Assembly (NCBI RefSeq): GCF_011308835.1
Contig: NZ_JAAOHY010000001.1
Coordinates: 682,001-746,000, forward strand
Source: Paracoccus xiamenensis
GTDB lineage: Bacteria > Pseudomonadota > Alphaproteobacteria > Rhodobacterales > Rhodobacteraceae
Length of the DNA: 64,000 nucleotides
Reading direction: 5' to 3'
A program made the position numbers and the translations under genes. The notes under the pieces were generated by a model that saw only the letters and a program-made list of their open reading frames with translations, was not told the DNA's origin and did not search any database. Below, piece by piece: positions 1-10,754 of the stretch. Positions within the stretch are counted from its first letter, which is position 1, and each line of letters starts with the position of its first letter.

Positions 1-1
1 A

Positions 2-1168
2 TACGAATTCATGTCGGCGACCGAGTTCTACAAGTCCGGCGCTTTCGATCCGACGCTGCTGCTGGCAGCCGAACGCTATGATGCGATCATGGAGATCATG
101 CTGGCGAGCCTGCGCGAAGAACGCCAGCAGACCTATAGCTGCTTCCTGCCGATCCACCCCGAAACCGGCCGCGTGCTGTATGTGCCGATCAAGCATGTCG
201 ATGCCAAGGACGGCACCGTAACCTTCGATGATGAAGACGGCCGCGAATGGACGCTGCCGGTCACGGGCGGGCAGGTAAAGCTGCAGTGGAAGCCGGATTT
301 CGGGGCGCGGTGGGCCGCGCTCGACGTCGATTTCGAAATGTATGGCAAGGACCACAGCACCAATACGCCGATTTATGACGGCATTTGTCAGGTGCTGGGC
401 GGCAAGAAGCCCGAGCATTTCACCTATGAGCTGTTCCTGGACGACAAGGGCCAGAAGATTAGCAAGTCCAAGGGCAACGGGCTGTCGATCGACGAATGGC
501 TGACCTATGCGGCCAGCGAAAGCCTGTCCTATTTCATGTATCAGAAGCCGAAGACGGCCAAGCGGCTGTGGTGGGATGTGATCCCGAAGGCGGTGGATGA
601 ATATCACCAGCAGTTGCGCGCCTTCCCCGGTCAGGCGCCGGAACAGCAGCTGGCCAATCCGGTCTTCCATATCCATCGCGGGCAAGTGCCGGCTTCGGAT
701 ATGGTGGTGCCCTTCTCGATGCTGCTGAACCTTGCATCGGTTGCCGGTGCCAAGGACAAGGACGGGCTTTGGGGATTTATTCGTCGCTATGCGCCCGATG
801 CCTCGCCCGAAACGCACCCGCAGCTGGATCAGGCGGCGGGCTATGCCGTGCGCTACTTCAACGATTTCGTGGCGCCGGGCCGGACCTTCCGCGCGCCCTC
901 GGACAAGGAGCGTGCGGCGCTGGAGGATCTGGCCGATCGTCTGGCAAAATGGGATGGGCCGCTGGACGCGGAGGCCTTGCAGACGATGGTTTTCGCCGTC
1001 GGCACCGAACACGGGTTCGAGCCGCTGCGCGAATGGTTCCAGGCGCTTTATCAGGTGCTTCTGGGCGCGGATCAGGGACCGCGCTTCGGCGGCTTCATCG
1101 CGCTTTACGGCGTGGATGAAACCCGCGCGCTGATTGATCGCGCCTTGAAAGGCGAACTGGCCGCCTGA
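2..1168 (+). CDS. lysK: Class I lysyl-tRNA synthetase, 3' part (N-terminus outside window)
   Basis: Charges tRNA-Lys with lysine in the cytoplasm. The reading frame is open through the left edge, so the ATG at position 11 is an internal methionine. About 388 codons are visible, against roughly 520-530 for the family, so the Rossmann HIGH half lies upstream. The class I KMSKS-type loop reads KISKSKGNG about 150 residues into the visible part and is followed by the helical anticodon-binding region. Class I LysRS is the archaeal type; most bacteria use the unrelated class II enzyme, but alphaproteobacteria commonly carry class I. The gene ends in TGA and is followed by a perfect GC-rich hairpin. 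Family call is confident. Confidence 0.95.
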   Translation, partial: YEFMSATEFYKSGAFDPTLLLAAERYDAIMEIMLASLREERQQTYSCFLPIHPETGRVLYVPIKHVDAKDGTVTFDDEDGREWTLPVTGGQVKLQWKPDFGARWAALDVDFEMYGKDHSTNTPIYDGICQVLGGKKPEHFTYELFLDDKGQKISKSKGNGLSIDEWLTYAASESLSYFMYQKPKTAKRLWWDVIPKAVDEYHQQLRAFPGQAPEQQLANPVFHIHRGQVPASDMVVPFSMLLNLASVAGAKDKDGLWGFIRRYAPDASPETHPQLDQAAGYAVRYFNDFVAPGRTFRAPSDKERAALEDLADRLAKWDGPLDAEALQTMVFAVGTEHGFEPLREWFQALYQVLLGADQGPRFGGFIALYGVDETRALIDRALKGELAA

Positions 1169-1175
1169 GCGCGCT

Positions 1176-1199
1176 GTTGCGCGCCCATTGGCGCGCAAC
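1176..1199 (+). terminator. GC-rich hairpin after lysK
   Basis: A perfect 10-bp stem (gttgcgcgcc pairing with ggcgcgcaac, 4-nt loop) starts 8 nt after the lysK stop. No T-tract follows, so it may be a 3'-end stabilising or Rho-assisted structure rather than a classical intrinsic terminator. Confidence 0.45.
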
Positions 1200-1209
1200 G
1201 CCCGCAGGG

Positions 1210-1225
1210 TTAACGACAGGTTAAC
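1210..1225 (+). promoter_or_regulatory. CtrA-type box (TTAA-N7-TTAAC)
   Basis: The sequence has TTAA at 1210-1213, seven bases, then TTAAC at 1221-1225. This matches the CtrA consensus of alphaproteobacteria exactly. The site is also the centre of a perfect inverted repeat (gggttaac, 5-nt spacer, gttaaccc, 1207-1227). It lies about 70 bp upstream of the start codon of the beta-helix protein, a normal position for promoter control. The match is seen directly; use by CtrA is inferred. Confidence 0.55.
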
Positions 1226-1293
1226 CCGTTGACGCGACATTCCCCCAACGCATATGGGCCGCCAGCTGCGGCCGGATACAGGGGAGATCGCGC

Positions 1294-3588
1294 ATGAACA
1301 TCGCCATTACCGCCGGGCTGCAACTGATGCCGCCGGGCTTCGCGGCCGGACTGTCGGCCTGGTCGCGGGAATACGGCACCCCCGGCAGTGCAACCTGGGC
1401 CAATCGCGCCAACGCGGCCATCATCGCGGCGGATCCGGATTTCGGGCCCTGCCTGGAAATCAACAAGGTCGACACCACCACCCGCATCCGCTTCATGGGC
1501 GAGACACCGATCCTGCCCGGCACCTATCTGCGCGTTTCGGCGCGGGTGAAGGCGGTTGCGGGTCCGCGTCCGGCGGTGCGGATCGGCGGCTGGGCCGGCG
1601 ACGGGGCGCGCAACCACGTCACCGGGCTGGACGAACTTGGTGATGACGTGAGCTTGCCTGATTACGGCCAGGTGGTCGAGGTCAGCGCAATTGTCGGTAC
1701 CGGCGATCGCCGCGGTGTCGATATGGCCTGGGGCGCGCGTCCGATTTATGGCCATTTCGGCATCGACCTGATCGGCACCAATGGCGGGACGGTGCGCATC
1801 GAATCGGTGCGGATCGAAGATGTCACATCGGTGTTTTTGCGCGAGATGATGGATATCGTCGACGTCCGCGACTATGGCGCCATCGGCGACGGCCGCGCCG
1901 ACAATCACGCCGCCTTCGTCGCAGCTGACAAGGCAGCAAACGGTCGGGTGATTGTCGTGCCAGAGGGCACCTACAAGATCGGCTCAGATCTGACGATACG
2001 CGCGCCCGTGCGCTTTACCGGCAAATTGACCATGCCGCGCGCCGCCCGGCTAACCTTGATGGGCAGTTTCGACTATCCCACCTATGCCGAGGCATTCGGT
2101 GATGAGACCGAGGCGATGAAGCGCGCGTTGCAGGCGCTGTTCGGCTATACCGACCATATCGAGTTGAACCTGCGCGGTCGCCGGGTCGATCTGACCGAGC
2201 CGCTGGTCATGACCGAAATCGCCCCTGGCCTGACCGAGTTTTCCGCCCGCAGGCTGATCTGCAACGGCGAGTTTCGCATCGTTGACGGCCCGGCGTGGAA
2301 CACCAATCTTGCCAGTTCGCAGGCGACCTATGACGCGAACCAGCCGACCACGCTGAGCAATGTCGCCAATATTGCCAATATCGAGGCGGGCAGCCTGATC
2401 ACCGGTCCCGGTGTAGGTCGTGAGGTCTATGTCCGCGAGAAAAATGTCGGTGCCAAGACGCTGACGCTTTCGCAGCCGCTTTACGGCGGCTCTGGGACGC
2501 GGACTTATACCTTCCAGCGCTTCCGCTATATGTTCGACTTCCTCGGCATGGAGGAGATGTCGCGGGTCAACTTTGCCGATATCGAGTTCTCGCTGGGTGG
2601 GCGCGCCAGCTTCCTGATGTTGCCGGCTGTAGGCCAGCTGTTCCATGTGCGCGACTGTTACATCAGCGGGCCGGGCGATCGTGGTATCACCTCGGTCGGG
2701 CGAGCCTGCCAGGATCTGCTGGTCGATCGCTGTCAGTTCCTGTCATCCGAGATGAGCCTGACCGCGCAGGCCCGCAAGTCCGTTGCGATCAATGTGAATG
2801 CGAATGACGCCAAGATCCGCGATAACCGCTTCGTGCGCTTCGGCACGTTCATGGTGGCATCGGGGACGGGGCACCTGCTGGTCGGCAATCATTGGTTTCA
2901 AGGCGATGACACGTCGAGCGGCAAGCGGGTGCCGGGCTTGGTCATTGCCCAGAAGAACTGCAAGATGGCGATCACCGGCAACTACATCGACAACAACGTC
3001 ATCGAATGGACCAATGAATATGATGCCGTCCCTGACTTTGGGCCGAACGAGTATTCCTTTGGCGGGCTTTCGATTTCGGGGAACCACTTTACCGTCAAAC
3101 GGGTGCTGAGCGATTTCTCATGGCTGTCGGTCAAGCCCTACGGCACCGGGCATCACATCCACGGTCTGACCGTGTCCAATAACGTGTTTTTGGTGATCGG
3201 ACCGAAAATCCAGCGCGTTGAGAAGGTCGATACCAGCTTCGCCGATCTGGACTATTCGCGGATGCGTAACATCCTGTTTGACGGCAACAACTTCAATGGC
3301 GTGCTGGATTACATCGCAAACCCGATCCAGATCAAGCACAGCCAGGCGACGGCGCAGGCCAGCTGGGTGGTGCCGCTGACCGATTGCCTGCCCTTCCATG
3401 GCTGGGCGAAGAATGTCGATTCCGTGACGGCCGTCTCGATGATCCAGAATGCCGGCAACGGGCGCGTTACAGAAATGCCCTGGGTGCGCACCCAACGGGG
3501 GGCGAAAAAGCAGAACCTGCAGATCGAATGGGCCCAGCCGGCCAAGGGCACGGTCACCATCCGCGCCCGCATGGACGAGCCGGGCTGA
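1294..3588 (+). CDS. Right-handed beta-helix / pectate-lyase-3-like protein; candidate GTA fibre or spike
   Basis: 764 residues, ATG preceded by GGGGAGA. No signal peptide or membrane segment is visible. Residues about 1-185 form a jelly-roll or carbohydrate-binding-like region. Near residue 190 comes the entry motif VRDYGAIGDGRADNHAAF, typical of Pectate_lyase_3/GH28-like beta-helices such as phage tailspikes, followed by helix-like repeats to about residue 680. Pectate-lyase catalytic residues cannot be assigned. The N-terminal style (MNxAIT.GL.LMPP..AAGL..WS) matches what I remember of Rhodobacterales proteins including the R. capsulatus GTA tail-fibre gene rcc00171; that is memory, not a search. 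The CtrA-type box upstream would suit a GTA-related gene. Alternative: an intracellular or autotransported polysaccharide-binding protein. Confidence 0.85.
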   Translation: MNIAITAGLQLMPPGFAAGLSAWSREYGTPGSATWANRANAAIIAADPDFGPCLEINKVDTTTRIRFMGETPILPGTYLRVSARVKAVAGPRPAVRIGGWAGDGARNHVTGLDELGDDVSLPDYGQVVEVSAIVGTGDRRGVDMAWGARPIYGHFGIDLIGTNGGTVRIESVRIEDVTSVFLREMMDIVDVRDYGAIGDGRADNHAAFVAADKAANGRVIVVPEGTYKIGSDLTIRAPVRFTGKLTMPRAARLTLMGSFDYPTYAEAFGDETEAMKRALQALFGYTDHIELNLRGRRVDLTEPLVMTEIAPGLTEFSARRLICNGEFRIVDGPAWNTNLASSQATYDANQPTTLSNVANIANIEAGSLITGPGVGREVYVREKNVGAKTLTLSQPLYGGSGTRTYTFQRFRYMFDFLGMEEMSRVNFADIEFSLGGRASFLMLPAVGQLFHVRDCYISGPGDRGITSVGRACQDLLVDRCQFLSSEMSLTAQARKSVAINVNANDAKIRDNRFVRFGTFMVASGTGHLLVGNHWFQGDDTSSGKRVPGLVIAQKNCKMAITGNYIDNNVIEWTNEYDAVPDFGPNEYSFGGLSISGNHFTVKRVLSDFSWLSVKPYGTGHHIHGLTVSNNVFLVIGPKIQRVEKVDTSFADLDYSRMRNILFDGNNFNGVLDYIANPIQIKHSQATAQASWVVPLTDCLPFHGWAKNVDSVTAVSMIQNAGNGRVTEMPWVRTQRGAKKQNLQIEWAQPAKGTVTIRARMDEPG

Positions 3589-3609
3589 TCCGTCTTCACC
3601 GCCTTGCCT

Positions 3610-4125
3610 TTATTCCCCCCGGCCGTTTTCGGTCGGGGGTTTTTTAAGATCAGCGGGCTGCAGGTAATAGGCCTGACCAAAGCCGGCATTCAGCAGGCCG
3701 CCATGCGGCTCCAGCCGCCAAAAATGGAAGTCGGGCAGCTGCGCATAGGCCCGCGCCTTGGGGTTATGGGCGATCCACCGGTCCAACCGGGCGGCATGTT
3801 CGGACCCATCGCGGGGCAGGCGACGCGCCACGACCTGCAGTGTCATGCGCGGCTGAGCCATGGCGTCACCCTTGGTTGCCTGCGTCGCCTCGATCAGCAG
3901 GCCTGCGCGTGGGTTGGCCTCCAAAAGGTGTGTATGGGCCGCAATTTCCGAAAGCAGGGCCATCGGCACCCCGTCGCGATCGGCCTGCGCTGCGATCCGA
4001 GACAGGTGTGGATAGCCATTCGCGGCGTCATAGACCGAAAGAATCGCATGCCGCATGGATGCGACCATGTCCTGCACCAAGGCGCGGGCGCGCAGATCGA
4101 CGTCGCGGATGGGGTTTGTTGCCAT
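3610..4125 (-). CDS. HugZ-like pyridoxamine-phosphate-oxidase-fold protein
   Basis: 171 residues. It has the split-barrel flavin-binding fold of the PNPOx family, in the subgroup that includes haem-utilisation protein HugZ. Supporting text is the N-terminal helix with MRHAILSV, the central GVPMALLSEIAAHTHLLE strand pair, and the C-terminal DFHFWRLEP..GLLNAGFGQAY block typical of this subgroup. Likely a cytoplasmic FMN- or haem-binding protein; whether it degrades haem or acts as an oxidoreductase cannot be told. Start at ATG 4125 with AAAGG upstream. It diverges from acsA across an AT-rich 230-bp region and runs convergently into the beta-helix gene, so it is monocistronic. Confidence 0.85.
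   Translation of the reverse strand: MATNPIRDVDLRARALVQDMVASMRHAILSVYDAANGYPHLSRIAAQADRDGVPMALLSEIAAHTHLLEANPRAGLLIEATQATKGDAMAQPRMTLQVVARRLPRDGSEHAARLDRWIAHNPKARAYAQLPDFHFWRLEPHGGLLNAGFGQAYYLQPADLKKPPTENGRGE
3616..3645 (+). terminator. Intrinsic terminator after the beta-helix gene
   Basis: A 10-bp stem (cccccggccg / cggtcggggg, one G-U pair) closes a TTTT loop and is followed by six T residues. It ends plus-strand transcription. It overlaps the last codons of the convergent HugZ-like gene, so it sits inside that coding region. Confidence 0.85.
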
Positions 4126-4190
4126 GCCTGTAAACTGCCTTTGATAACATTGCGATGCAAGTCGCGCCGCGCGATCACGCGGCTGTGAAT

Positions 4191-4232
4191 AATTTACAAA
4201 TTACAATCGCATCAGGTCAATGAATTTACAAA
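4191..4232. repeat. Direct repeat pair in the acsA upstream region
   Basis: The decamer aatttacaaa occurs at 4191-4200 and 4223-4232, 32 bp apart start to start, about three helical turns. It sits in an AT-rich patch within GC-rich DNA between two divergent genes. The phasing suits cooperative binding of a regulator. No known regulator is assigned. Confidence 0.4.
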
Positions 4233-4253
4233 ATTATCCTTAGAAAAAAATGC

Positions 4254-4269
4254 TTTGCGAGAATGCAAA
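4254..4269 (+). promoter_or_regulatory. Inverted repeat TTTGC-N6-GCAAA upstream of acsA
   Basis: TTTGC at 4254-4258 and GCAAA at 4265-4269 form a perfect palindrome about 90 bp before the acsA ATG. The half sites resemble the TTTGCAAA motif of ScfR/RamB/PccR short-chain acyl-CoA regulators that control acetate and propionate genes in Paracoccus and Rhodobacter, but the spacing differs from the published tandem form. Assignment to an ScfR regulator is an inference. Confidence 0.4.
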
Positions 4270-4356
4270 TGCGTGATTAACTGCTGGCAGCTCAAGTAAG
4301 GTGAATGCCGCCGGAGGGGCGCCATATCCTTGCCATACGCCAGTGGGGGAAATGCC

Positions 4357-6312
<1,956 letters not shown>

Positions 6313-6321
6313 CAAGATTGG

Positions 6322-6346
6322 CGCCGGGCGGACCATCCGCCCGGCG
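6322..6346 (+). terminator. Strong hairpin after acsA
   Basis: A perfect 11-bp stem (cgccgggcgga / tccgcccggcg, loop cca) begins 10 nt after the acsA stop. No T-run follows. The stem strength suggests a transcript end, probably Rho-assisted or processed. Confidence 0.5.
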
Positions 6347-6509
6347 TGATGCCCAAAGCGTGCGCGGCCAACCAGGCCATGTTGCCGCCACAGCCCGCGA
6401 CAGCCGCGCGTGCCATCTCTTGAAACACCGTCTCGACCCGCCGACATCGCCGGTGGGACTGGAAGACCTGACCTGAAGACAGCCAACTTTCCAGTTGAGG
6501 AAAACCCAG

Positions 6510-6683
6510 ATGGAACAGTCCCTGGCAGAAAAAATCTCTGCGGACCCGGACGACCAGAAGATGAGGACCGGGAGGTCCCGCCTTGGCTGGACGCTTGAAC
6601 CAAGGGCATCGCGCACCAAGCCGGTGACGGATTTCGATGCCGCTGACGACTGCCACGAGGCACGTGTTTCGATGTGCGGATGA
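6510..6683 (+). CDS. Possible 57-residue small protein or leader ORF
   Basis: Lies in the 497-bp gap between acsA and the symporter operon. ATG 6510 has GAGG nine bases upstream, and the frame reads MEQSLAEKISADPDDQKM and on to a TGA just before the hairpin at 6695. The product would be small, charged and soluble, with two cysteines near its C-terminus. I do not recognise it. It could be a real microprotein, a translated leader that controls the downstream hairpins, or chance. The rest of the gap (6347-6509) shows nothing clear. Confidence 0.28.
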   Translation: MEQSLAEKISADPDDQKMRTGRSRLGWTLEPRASRTKPVTDFDAADDCHEARVSMCG

Positions 6684-6694
6684 CGCTGGAAATT

Positions 6695-6755
6695 GGCCCC
6701 AACGCGCAGCTTCGCGTCGGGGCCTTTCGCCCATCCATCCCGGCCGCCGGGATGG
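6695..6755 (+). promoter_or_regulatory. Tandem hairpins in the symporter-operon leader
   Basis: The first hairpin, 6695-6724, pairs ggccccaacgcg with cgcgtcggggcc (one mismatch, 6-nt loop) and is followed by TTT, like a weak intrinsic terminator. The second, 6735-6755, is a perfect 9-bp stem (ccatcccgg / ccgggatgg, loop ccg). The next gene's Shine-Dalgarno lies about 40 nt further on. The pair may end a small transcript, attenuate the operon, or both; the promoter is not visible. Confidence 0.5.
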
Positions 6756-6809
6756 GGTGACGAACGAAGCAGGCGGCCAAAAAAGGACTGTTCAAGGGAG
6801 GAACGGGAC

Positions 6810-7067
6810 ATGAGTGACAGGCAATCTTCGAACGCCTATTGGCGGGCGAATATCAGGATCATCTGGATCTGCATCGCTATCTGGGCGCTGGTATCTTACG
6901 GCTTCGGGATCATCCTGCGGCCGCTGGTCAGCGGCATTCCGGTTGGCGGCAGCGATCTGGGTTTCTGGTTCGCGCAGCAGGGGTCCATTCTGGTCTTTAT
7001 CGTACTGATCTTCTGGTACGCGGCGCGGATGAACCGGCTGGACCGTGAACACGGCGTGGAGGAATAA
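6810..7067 (+). CDS. DUF4212 small subunit of Na+/solute symporter
   Basis: 85 residues, with two membrane helices at about residues 18-40 and 52-73. It matches the DUF4212 family, whose genes almost always precede a VC_2705-type SSS permease, as here, with 3 bp between stop and start. Presumed small accessory subunit of the symporter in the inner membrane. The frame is open further upstream, but ATG 6810 has a near-perfect GGGAGG and gives the family's N-terminal SNAYWRANIRI block. First gene of a six-gene operon. Confidence 0.9.
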   Translation: MSDRQSSNAYWRANIRIIWICIAIWALVSYGFGIILRPLVSGIPVGGSDLGFWFAQQGSILVFIVLIFWYAARMNRLDREHGVEE

Positions 7068-7070
7068 GCC

Positions 7071-8882
7071 ATGTCGCAATTTACGCTGAACCTCATCTTC
7101 ATTGGCGCGTCGTTCGCGCTGTATATCGGCATCGCGATCTGGGCACGCGCCGGATCGACGGCCGAATTCTATGCCGCGAACCGCGGCGTCAGCCCGGTCA
7201 TGAACGGGATGGCCACGGCTGCCGACTGGATGTCGGCGGCGTCCTTCATCTCGATGGCGGGTCTGATCGCCTTTACCGGCTATGACAACTCGACCTATCT
7301 GATGGGCTGGACCGGCGGCTATGTGCTGCTGGCGCTGCTGCTGGCGCCTTACCTGCGAAAATTCGGCAAGTTCACCGTGCCGGAATTCATCGGCGACCGC
7401 TTCTATTCGCGCACCGCGCGGATCATTGGGGTCGTCTGCCTGCTGATCATCTCGATCACCTATGTGATCGGTCAGATGACCGGCGTGGGCGTCACCTTCT
7501 CGCGCTATCTCGCGGTGTCTAACTCGACCGGGTTGTGGATCGGTGCGGCGCTCGTCTTCTGCTATGCCGTTCTTGGCGGCATGAAGGGCATTACCTATAC
7601 GCAGGTGGCGCAATATGTCGTGCTGATCATCGCCTATACCATTCCTGCGATCTTCATTGCCCTGCAACTGACCGGGCATGTTCTGCCGCAGACGGGGTTG
7701 TTTGGCTCGTTGGCTGGCGGAGACACGAAGTTCCTGACCAAACTTGACCAGGTGGTCACGGATCTGGGCTTTGCCAACTATACCGGCCACCACAAATCGA
7801 CGCTGGACATGGTGCTGTTCACGCTGGCGCTGATGATCGGCACGGCGGGGCTGCCGCATGTGATCATCCGGTTCTTCACGGTGCCGAAAGTGTCGGATGC
7901 GCGTTCTTCGGCGGGCTGGGCGCTTGTGTTCATCGCGCTGCTTTACACCGTGGCGCCTGCCGTTGGGGCGATGTCGCGTTTCAATCTGACCACGACGATG
8001 TGGCCGGGTGCTGCCGAAGGCGAGACCTTCAGCCAGCCCGCGGTCTCGCTGGACCAGATTGATAACGCGCCCGAGCTGGAATGGATGCGCAACTGGCAGG
8101 TCACCGGTCTGCTGGGTTGGGAAGACAAGAACGGCGACGGCCTGATCCAGTATTACAACGACAAGGGCGAACCGTCCGAGGCGCTGGCAGCAACCATTGC
8201 CGAGCAGAACCTGCAAGGCAACGAACTGCCGACCGTGAACAACGACATCATGGTTCTGGCCAACCCGGAAATCGCGAACCTTCCGGGCTGGGTCATCGCC
8301 ATCGTTGCGGCGGGTGGTCTTGCGGCGGCACTGTCGACGGCGGCAGGTCTGCTGCTGGCGATTTCGGGCGCGGTGTCGCATGACCTTGTCAAAGGTTGGT
8401 TGGCACCCGAAATCAGCGAGAAGGGCGAACTGATGGCCGCCCGTATCTCGATGGCGGTGTCGATCCTTGTCGCCACCATTCTGGGGCTTAACCCGCCGGG
8501 CTTTGCCGCGCAGACGGTGGCGCTTGCCTTTGGTCTTGCGGCTTCGTCGATCTTCCCGGTGCTGATGATGGGCATCTTCTCGACCCGCATCAACAAGCAG
8601 GGCGCGATCTGGGGGATGCTGGCCGGTATCCTGTCGACGCTGATCTATATCTTCACCTACAAGGGTTGGTTCTTCATTGCCGGCACCAACATGTTGGAAG
8701 ATACGGCGGCGAACTGGCTGTTCGGCATCTCGCCCGCAAGCTTCGGGGTGATCGGTGCGCTGATCAACTTCGGCGTGGCCTATCTGGTATCGAACGCGAC
8801 CGAGGAACCGCCGGTCGAAGTCGTCGAGCTGGTCGAATCCATCCGCATCCCGCGCGGTGCGGGTACGGCGACGCACCACTGA
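7071..8882 (+). CDS. Sodium:solute (acetate-type) symporter, large subunit
   Basis: 603-residue SSS-family inner-membrane permease with about 13 helices. It belongs to the branch paired with DUF4212 (VC_2705 type), related to ActP. Recognisable features are the N-terminal EFYAANRGVSPVMNGMATA segment after helix 1, the GWTGGYVLLALLLAPYLRKFG block, and GLAAALSTAAGLLLAISGA, which matches the SSS signature region. A soluble-looking insert of about 75 residues (around residues 310-390) occurs in this subfamily. The substrate is most likely acetate or another short-chain monocarboxylate, given acsA upstream, but this is inferred. ActP would be an unproven gene name. Confidence 0.92.
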   Translation: MSQFTLNLIFIGASFALYIGIAIWARAGSTAEFYAANRGVSPVMNGMATAADWMSAASFISMAGLIAFTGYDNSTYLMGWTGGYVLLALLLAPYLRKFGKFTVPEFIGDRFYSRTARIIGVVCLLIISITYVIGQMTGVGVTFSRYLAVSNSTGLWIGAALVFCYAVLGGMKGITYTQVAQYVVLIIAYTIPAIFIALQLTGHVLPQTGLFGSLAGGDTKFLTKLDQVVTDLGFANYTGHHKSTLDMVLFTLALMIGTAGLPHVIIRFFTVPKVSDARSSAGWALVFIALLYTVAPAVGAMSRFNLTTTMWPGAAEGETFSQPAVSLDQIDNAPELEWMRNWQVTGLLGWEDKNGDGLIQYYNDKGEPSEALAATIAEQNLQGNELPTVNNDIMVLANPEIANLPGWVIAIVAAGGLAAALSTAAGLLLAISGAVSHDLVKGWLAPEISEKGELMAARISMAVSILVATILGLNPPGFAAQTVALAFGLAASSIFPVLMMGIFSTRINKQGAIWGMLAGILSTLIYIFTYKGWFFIAGTNMLEDTAANWLFGISPASFGVIGALINFGVAYLVSNATEEPPVEVVELVESIRIPRGAGTATHH

Positions 8883-8936
8883 CAGAAACCGCCGCGTCCC
8901 CTTCACTGGGGGCGCGGCATCTGACCCGAGGAGCCT

Positions 8937-10754
8937 ATGGAAGCCATCGACGCTCTCATTTCAGTGCTGCATCCCTATGACACGCTGTCGGAGGACGAGC
9001 GGGCCCGTGTGGTCCGTTCCTTCGCCCGCAGCCAATTGCCCGAAGGGGCCATGATCTATACCCGCGGTCAGATCCTGGACGGGCTTTATATTGTCGAAAA
9101 CGGGGCCGTGGAAATCACCGATGCGAACGGCGCCCTGGTGTCGCTGCTGGAACGCGGCAACAGCTTTGGCGAACGCGGGCTGCTGGCCGATGGCCGCGCG
9201 GTCACCACTGCGCGGATGGCGCGAACGGGCACGGTCCTGTTGCTGCCTGCCGCTGAATTCCGCCGTCTGATCGCGGAAAGCCCTGACTTTGCGCGCTTCT
9301 TCGAACGTGGCGGGCGCGAACGTTCGGGCCGCGGCGGGCCCGATGTCGCGACGCTTAAGATATCCGACATCCTGACCCGCAGCCCGGTCACGACCGAACC
9401 GACCACGCCCATCCGCGAGGCGGCCCGGATAATGCGCGAGGCGAAGATTTCATCGCTCGGGATCACCGACCCGGACGGCAGGCTTCTGGGCCTGGTCACC
9501 ATTCGCGACATGTCGAACCGCGTCGTTGCCGAAGGGCTTGACCTTCAGGCCCCGGTTTCAACCATCATGACGTCCGATCCAGTGACGCTGCCGCCCGATG
9601 CGCTCGGCTCGGACGTGCTGCACGCGATGATCGAGCGCAGCATCGGCCATCTTCCCGTGATCGAGGCGGGGCGGCTGGTCGGCATGGTCACCCAGACCGA
9701 CCTGACGCGGCTGCAGGCAATCTCGACCTCGGTGCTGATCCACGACGTGGCGGGCGCGGAAACCGTGGAACAGATGGCCGAGGTGACCGCCCGCATCCCG
9801 GATCTTCTGGTCAGCCTTGTCGCCGGCCATCAGCGACACGAAGTCGTCACCCGCCTGATCACCGACATTGCAGACGCCGTGACCCGGCGCCTTCTGGCGA
9901 TGGCACAGGACAAACTGGGGCCTGCGCCTGCGGCCTGGCTGTGGGCCGCTTGCGGCAGTCAGGGGCGGCAGGACCAGACCGGGGTCAGCGATCAGGACAA
10001 TGTGCTGATCCTGTCGGATGAGGCGAACCCGGACGATCCGTGGTTCGCTGAACTCGCCCGTTTTGTCAGCGATGGGCTGAACACCTGCGGCTATGTCTAT
10101 TGCCCGGGCGACATGATGGCCACCAATCCGCGCTGGGGTCAGCCGCGCCGTGTCTGGCGCAAGTATTTCGCCGACTGGATCGCCAATCCCTCGCCCGAGG
10201 CGCAGATGCTGGCATCAGTCATGTTCGACCTGCGGGCAATCGGCGGTGATGCATCGCTGCTGGCGGGTCTGCAGTCGGAAACGCTGGCGATGGCATCGGC
10301 GAACTCGATCTTCGTGGCGCATATGATCTCGAACTCGCTGAAGCACCAGCCGCCGCTTGGGCTGATCAGGGGGTTTGCAACCATCCGTTCCGGTCAGCAT
10401 CAGGGCCATATCGACATGAAGATGAACGGCGTTGTGCCGGTCGCCGATCTGGCCCGCGTCTATGCGCTGAAGGGGCAGTTGACCCCGGTCAATACGCGCG
10501 CCCGGCTGGAGGCGGCCGAAGCGGCAGGCGTGATCTCGGGCAGTGGGGCGCGCGACCTGATCGCGGCCTACGACCTGATCCAGACCCTTCGTCTGCAAAA
10601 TCAGGCGCATCTGGTCCGGGCCGGGCGCAAGCCCGACAACTATCTTTCGCCGGCTGATCTGGCGGATTTCGAACGCAGCCATCTGCGCGACGCCTTCGTG
10701 GTGGTGCGCACGATGCAATCTGCACTTGGACAGGGAAGGGGAGTATTGGGATGA
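8937..10754 (+). CDS. cNMP-binding / CBS / DUF294 nucleotidyltransferase-like signalling protein
   Basis: 605 residues, soluble. Domains in order: cyclic-nucleotide-binding fold (about 10-120, with NSFGERGLL as the phosphate-cassette region), two CBS motifs (about 140-195 and 205-262), a DUF294 nucleotidyltransferase-like core with GSQGRQDQTGVSDQDN at 340-355, and the helical DUF294 C-terminal domain (about 450-590). The architecture resembles GlnD-like sensors: ligand binding may control a nucleotidyl transfer, but the substrate of this family is unknown. Genes of this type sit beside acetate-type SSS permeases in many proteobacteria. The next gene overlaps it by ATGA, so translation is coupled. 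Confidence 0.9.
   Translation: MEAIDALISVLHPYDTLSEDERARVVRSFARSQLPEGAMIYTRGQILDGLYIVENGAVEITDANGALVSLLERGNSFGERGLLADGRAVTTARMARTGTVLLLPAAEFRRLIAESPDFARFFERGGRERSGRGGPDVATLKISDILTRSPVTTEPTTPIREAARIMREAKISSLGITDPDGRLLGLVTIRDMSNRVVAEGLDLQAPVSTIMTSDPVTLPPDALGSDVLHAMIERSIGHLPVIEAGRLVGMVTQTDLTRLQAISTSVLIHDVAGAETVEQMAEVTARIPDLLVSLVAGHQRHEVVTRLITDIADAVTRRLLAMAQDKLGPAPAAWLWAACGSQGRQDQTGVSDQDNVLILSDEANPDDPWFAELARFVSDGLNTCGYVYCPGDMMATNPRWGQPRRVWRKYFADWIANPSPEAQMLASVMFDLRAIGGDASLLAGLQSETLAMASANSIFVAHMISNSLKHQPPLGLIRGFATIRSGQHQGHIDMKMNGVVPVADLARVYALKGQLTPVNTRARLEAAEAAGVISGSGARDLIAAYDLIQTLRLQNQAHLVRAGRKPDNYLSPADLADFERSHLRDAFVVVRTMQSALGQGRGVLG

Noticed and set aside
6792..8906. 704-residue open frame opposite the symporter genes
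   Set aside because: Antisense shadow; the product has no recognisable fold and is dominated by Arg and Asp.
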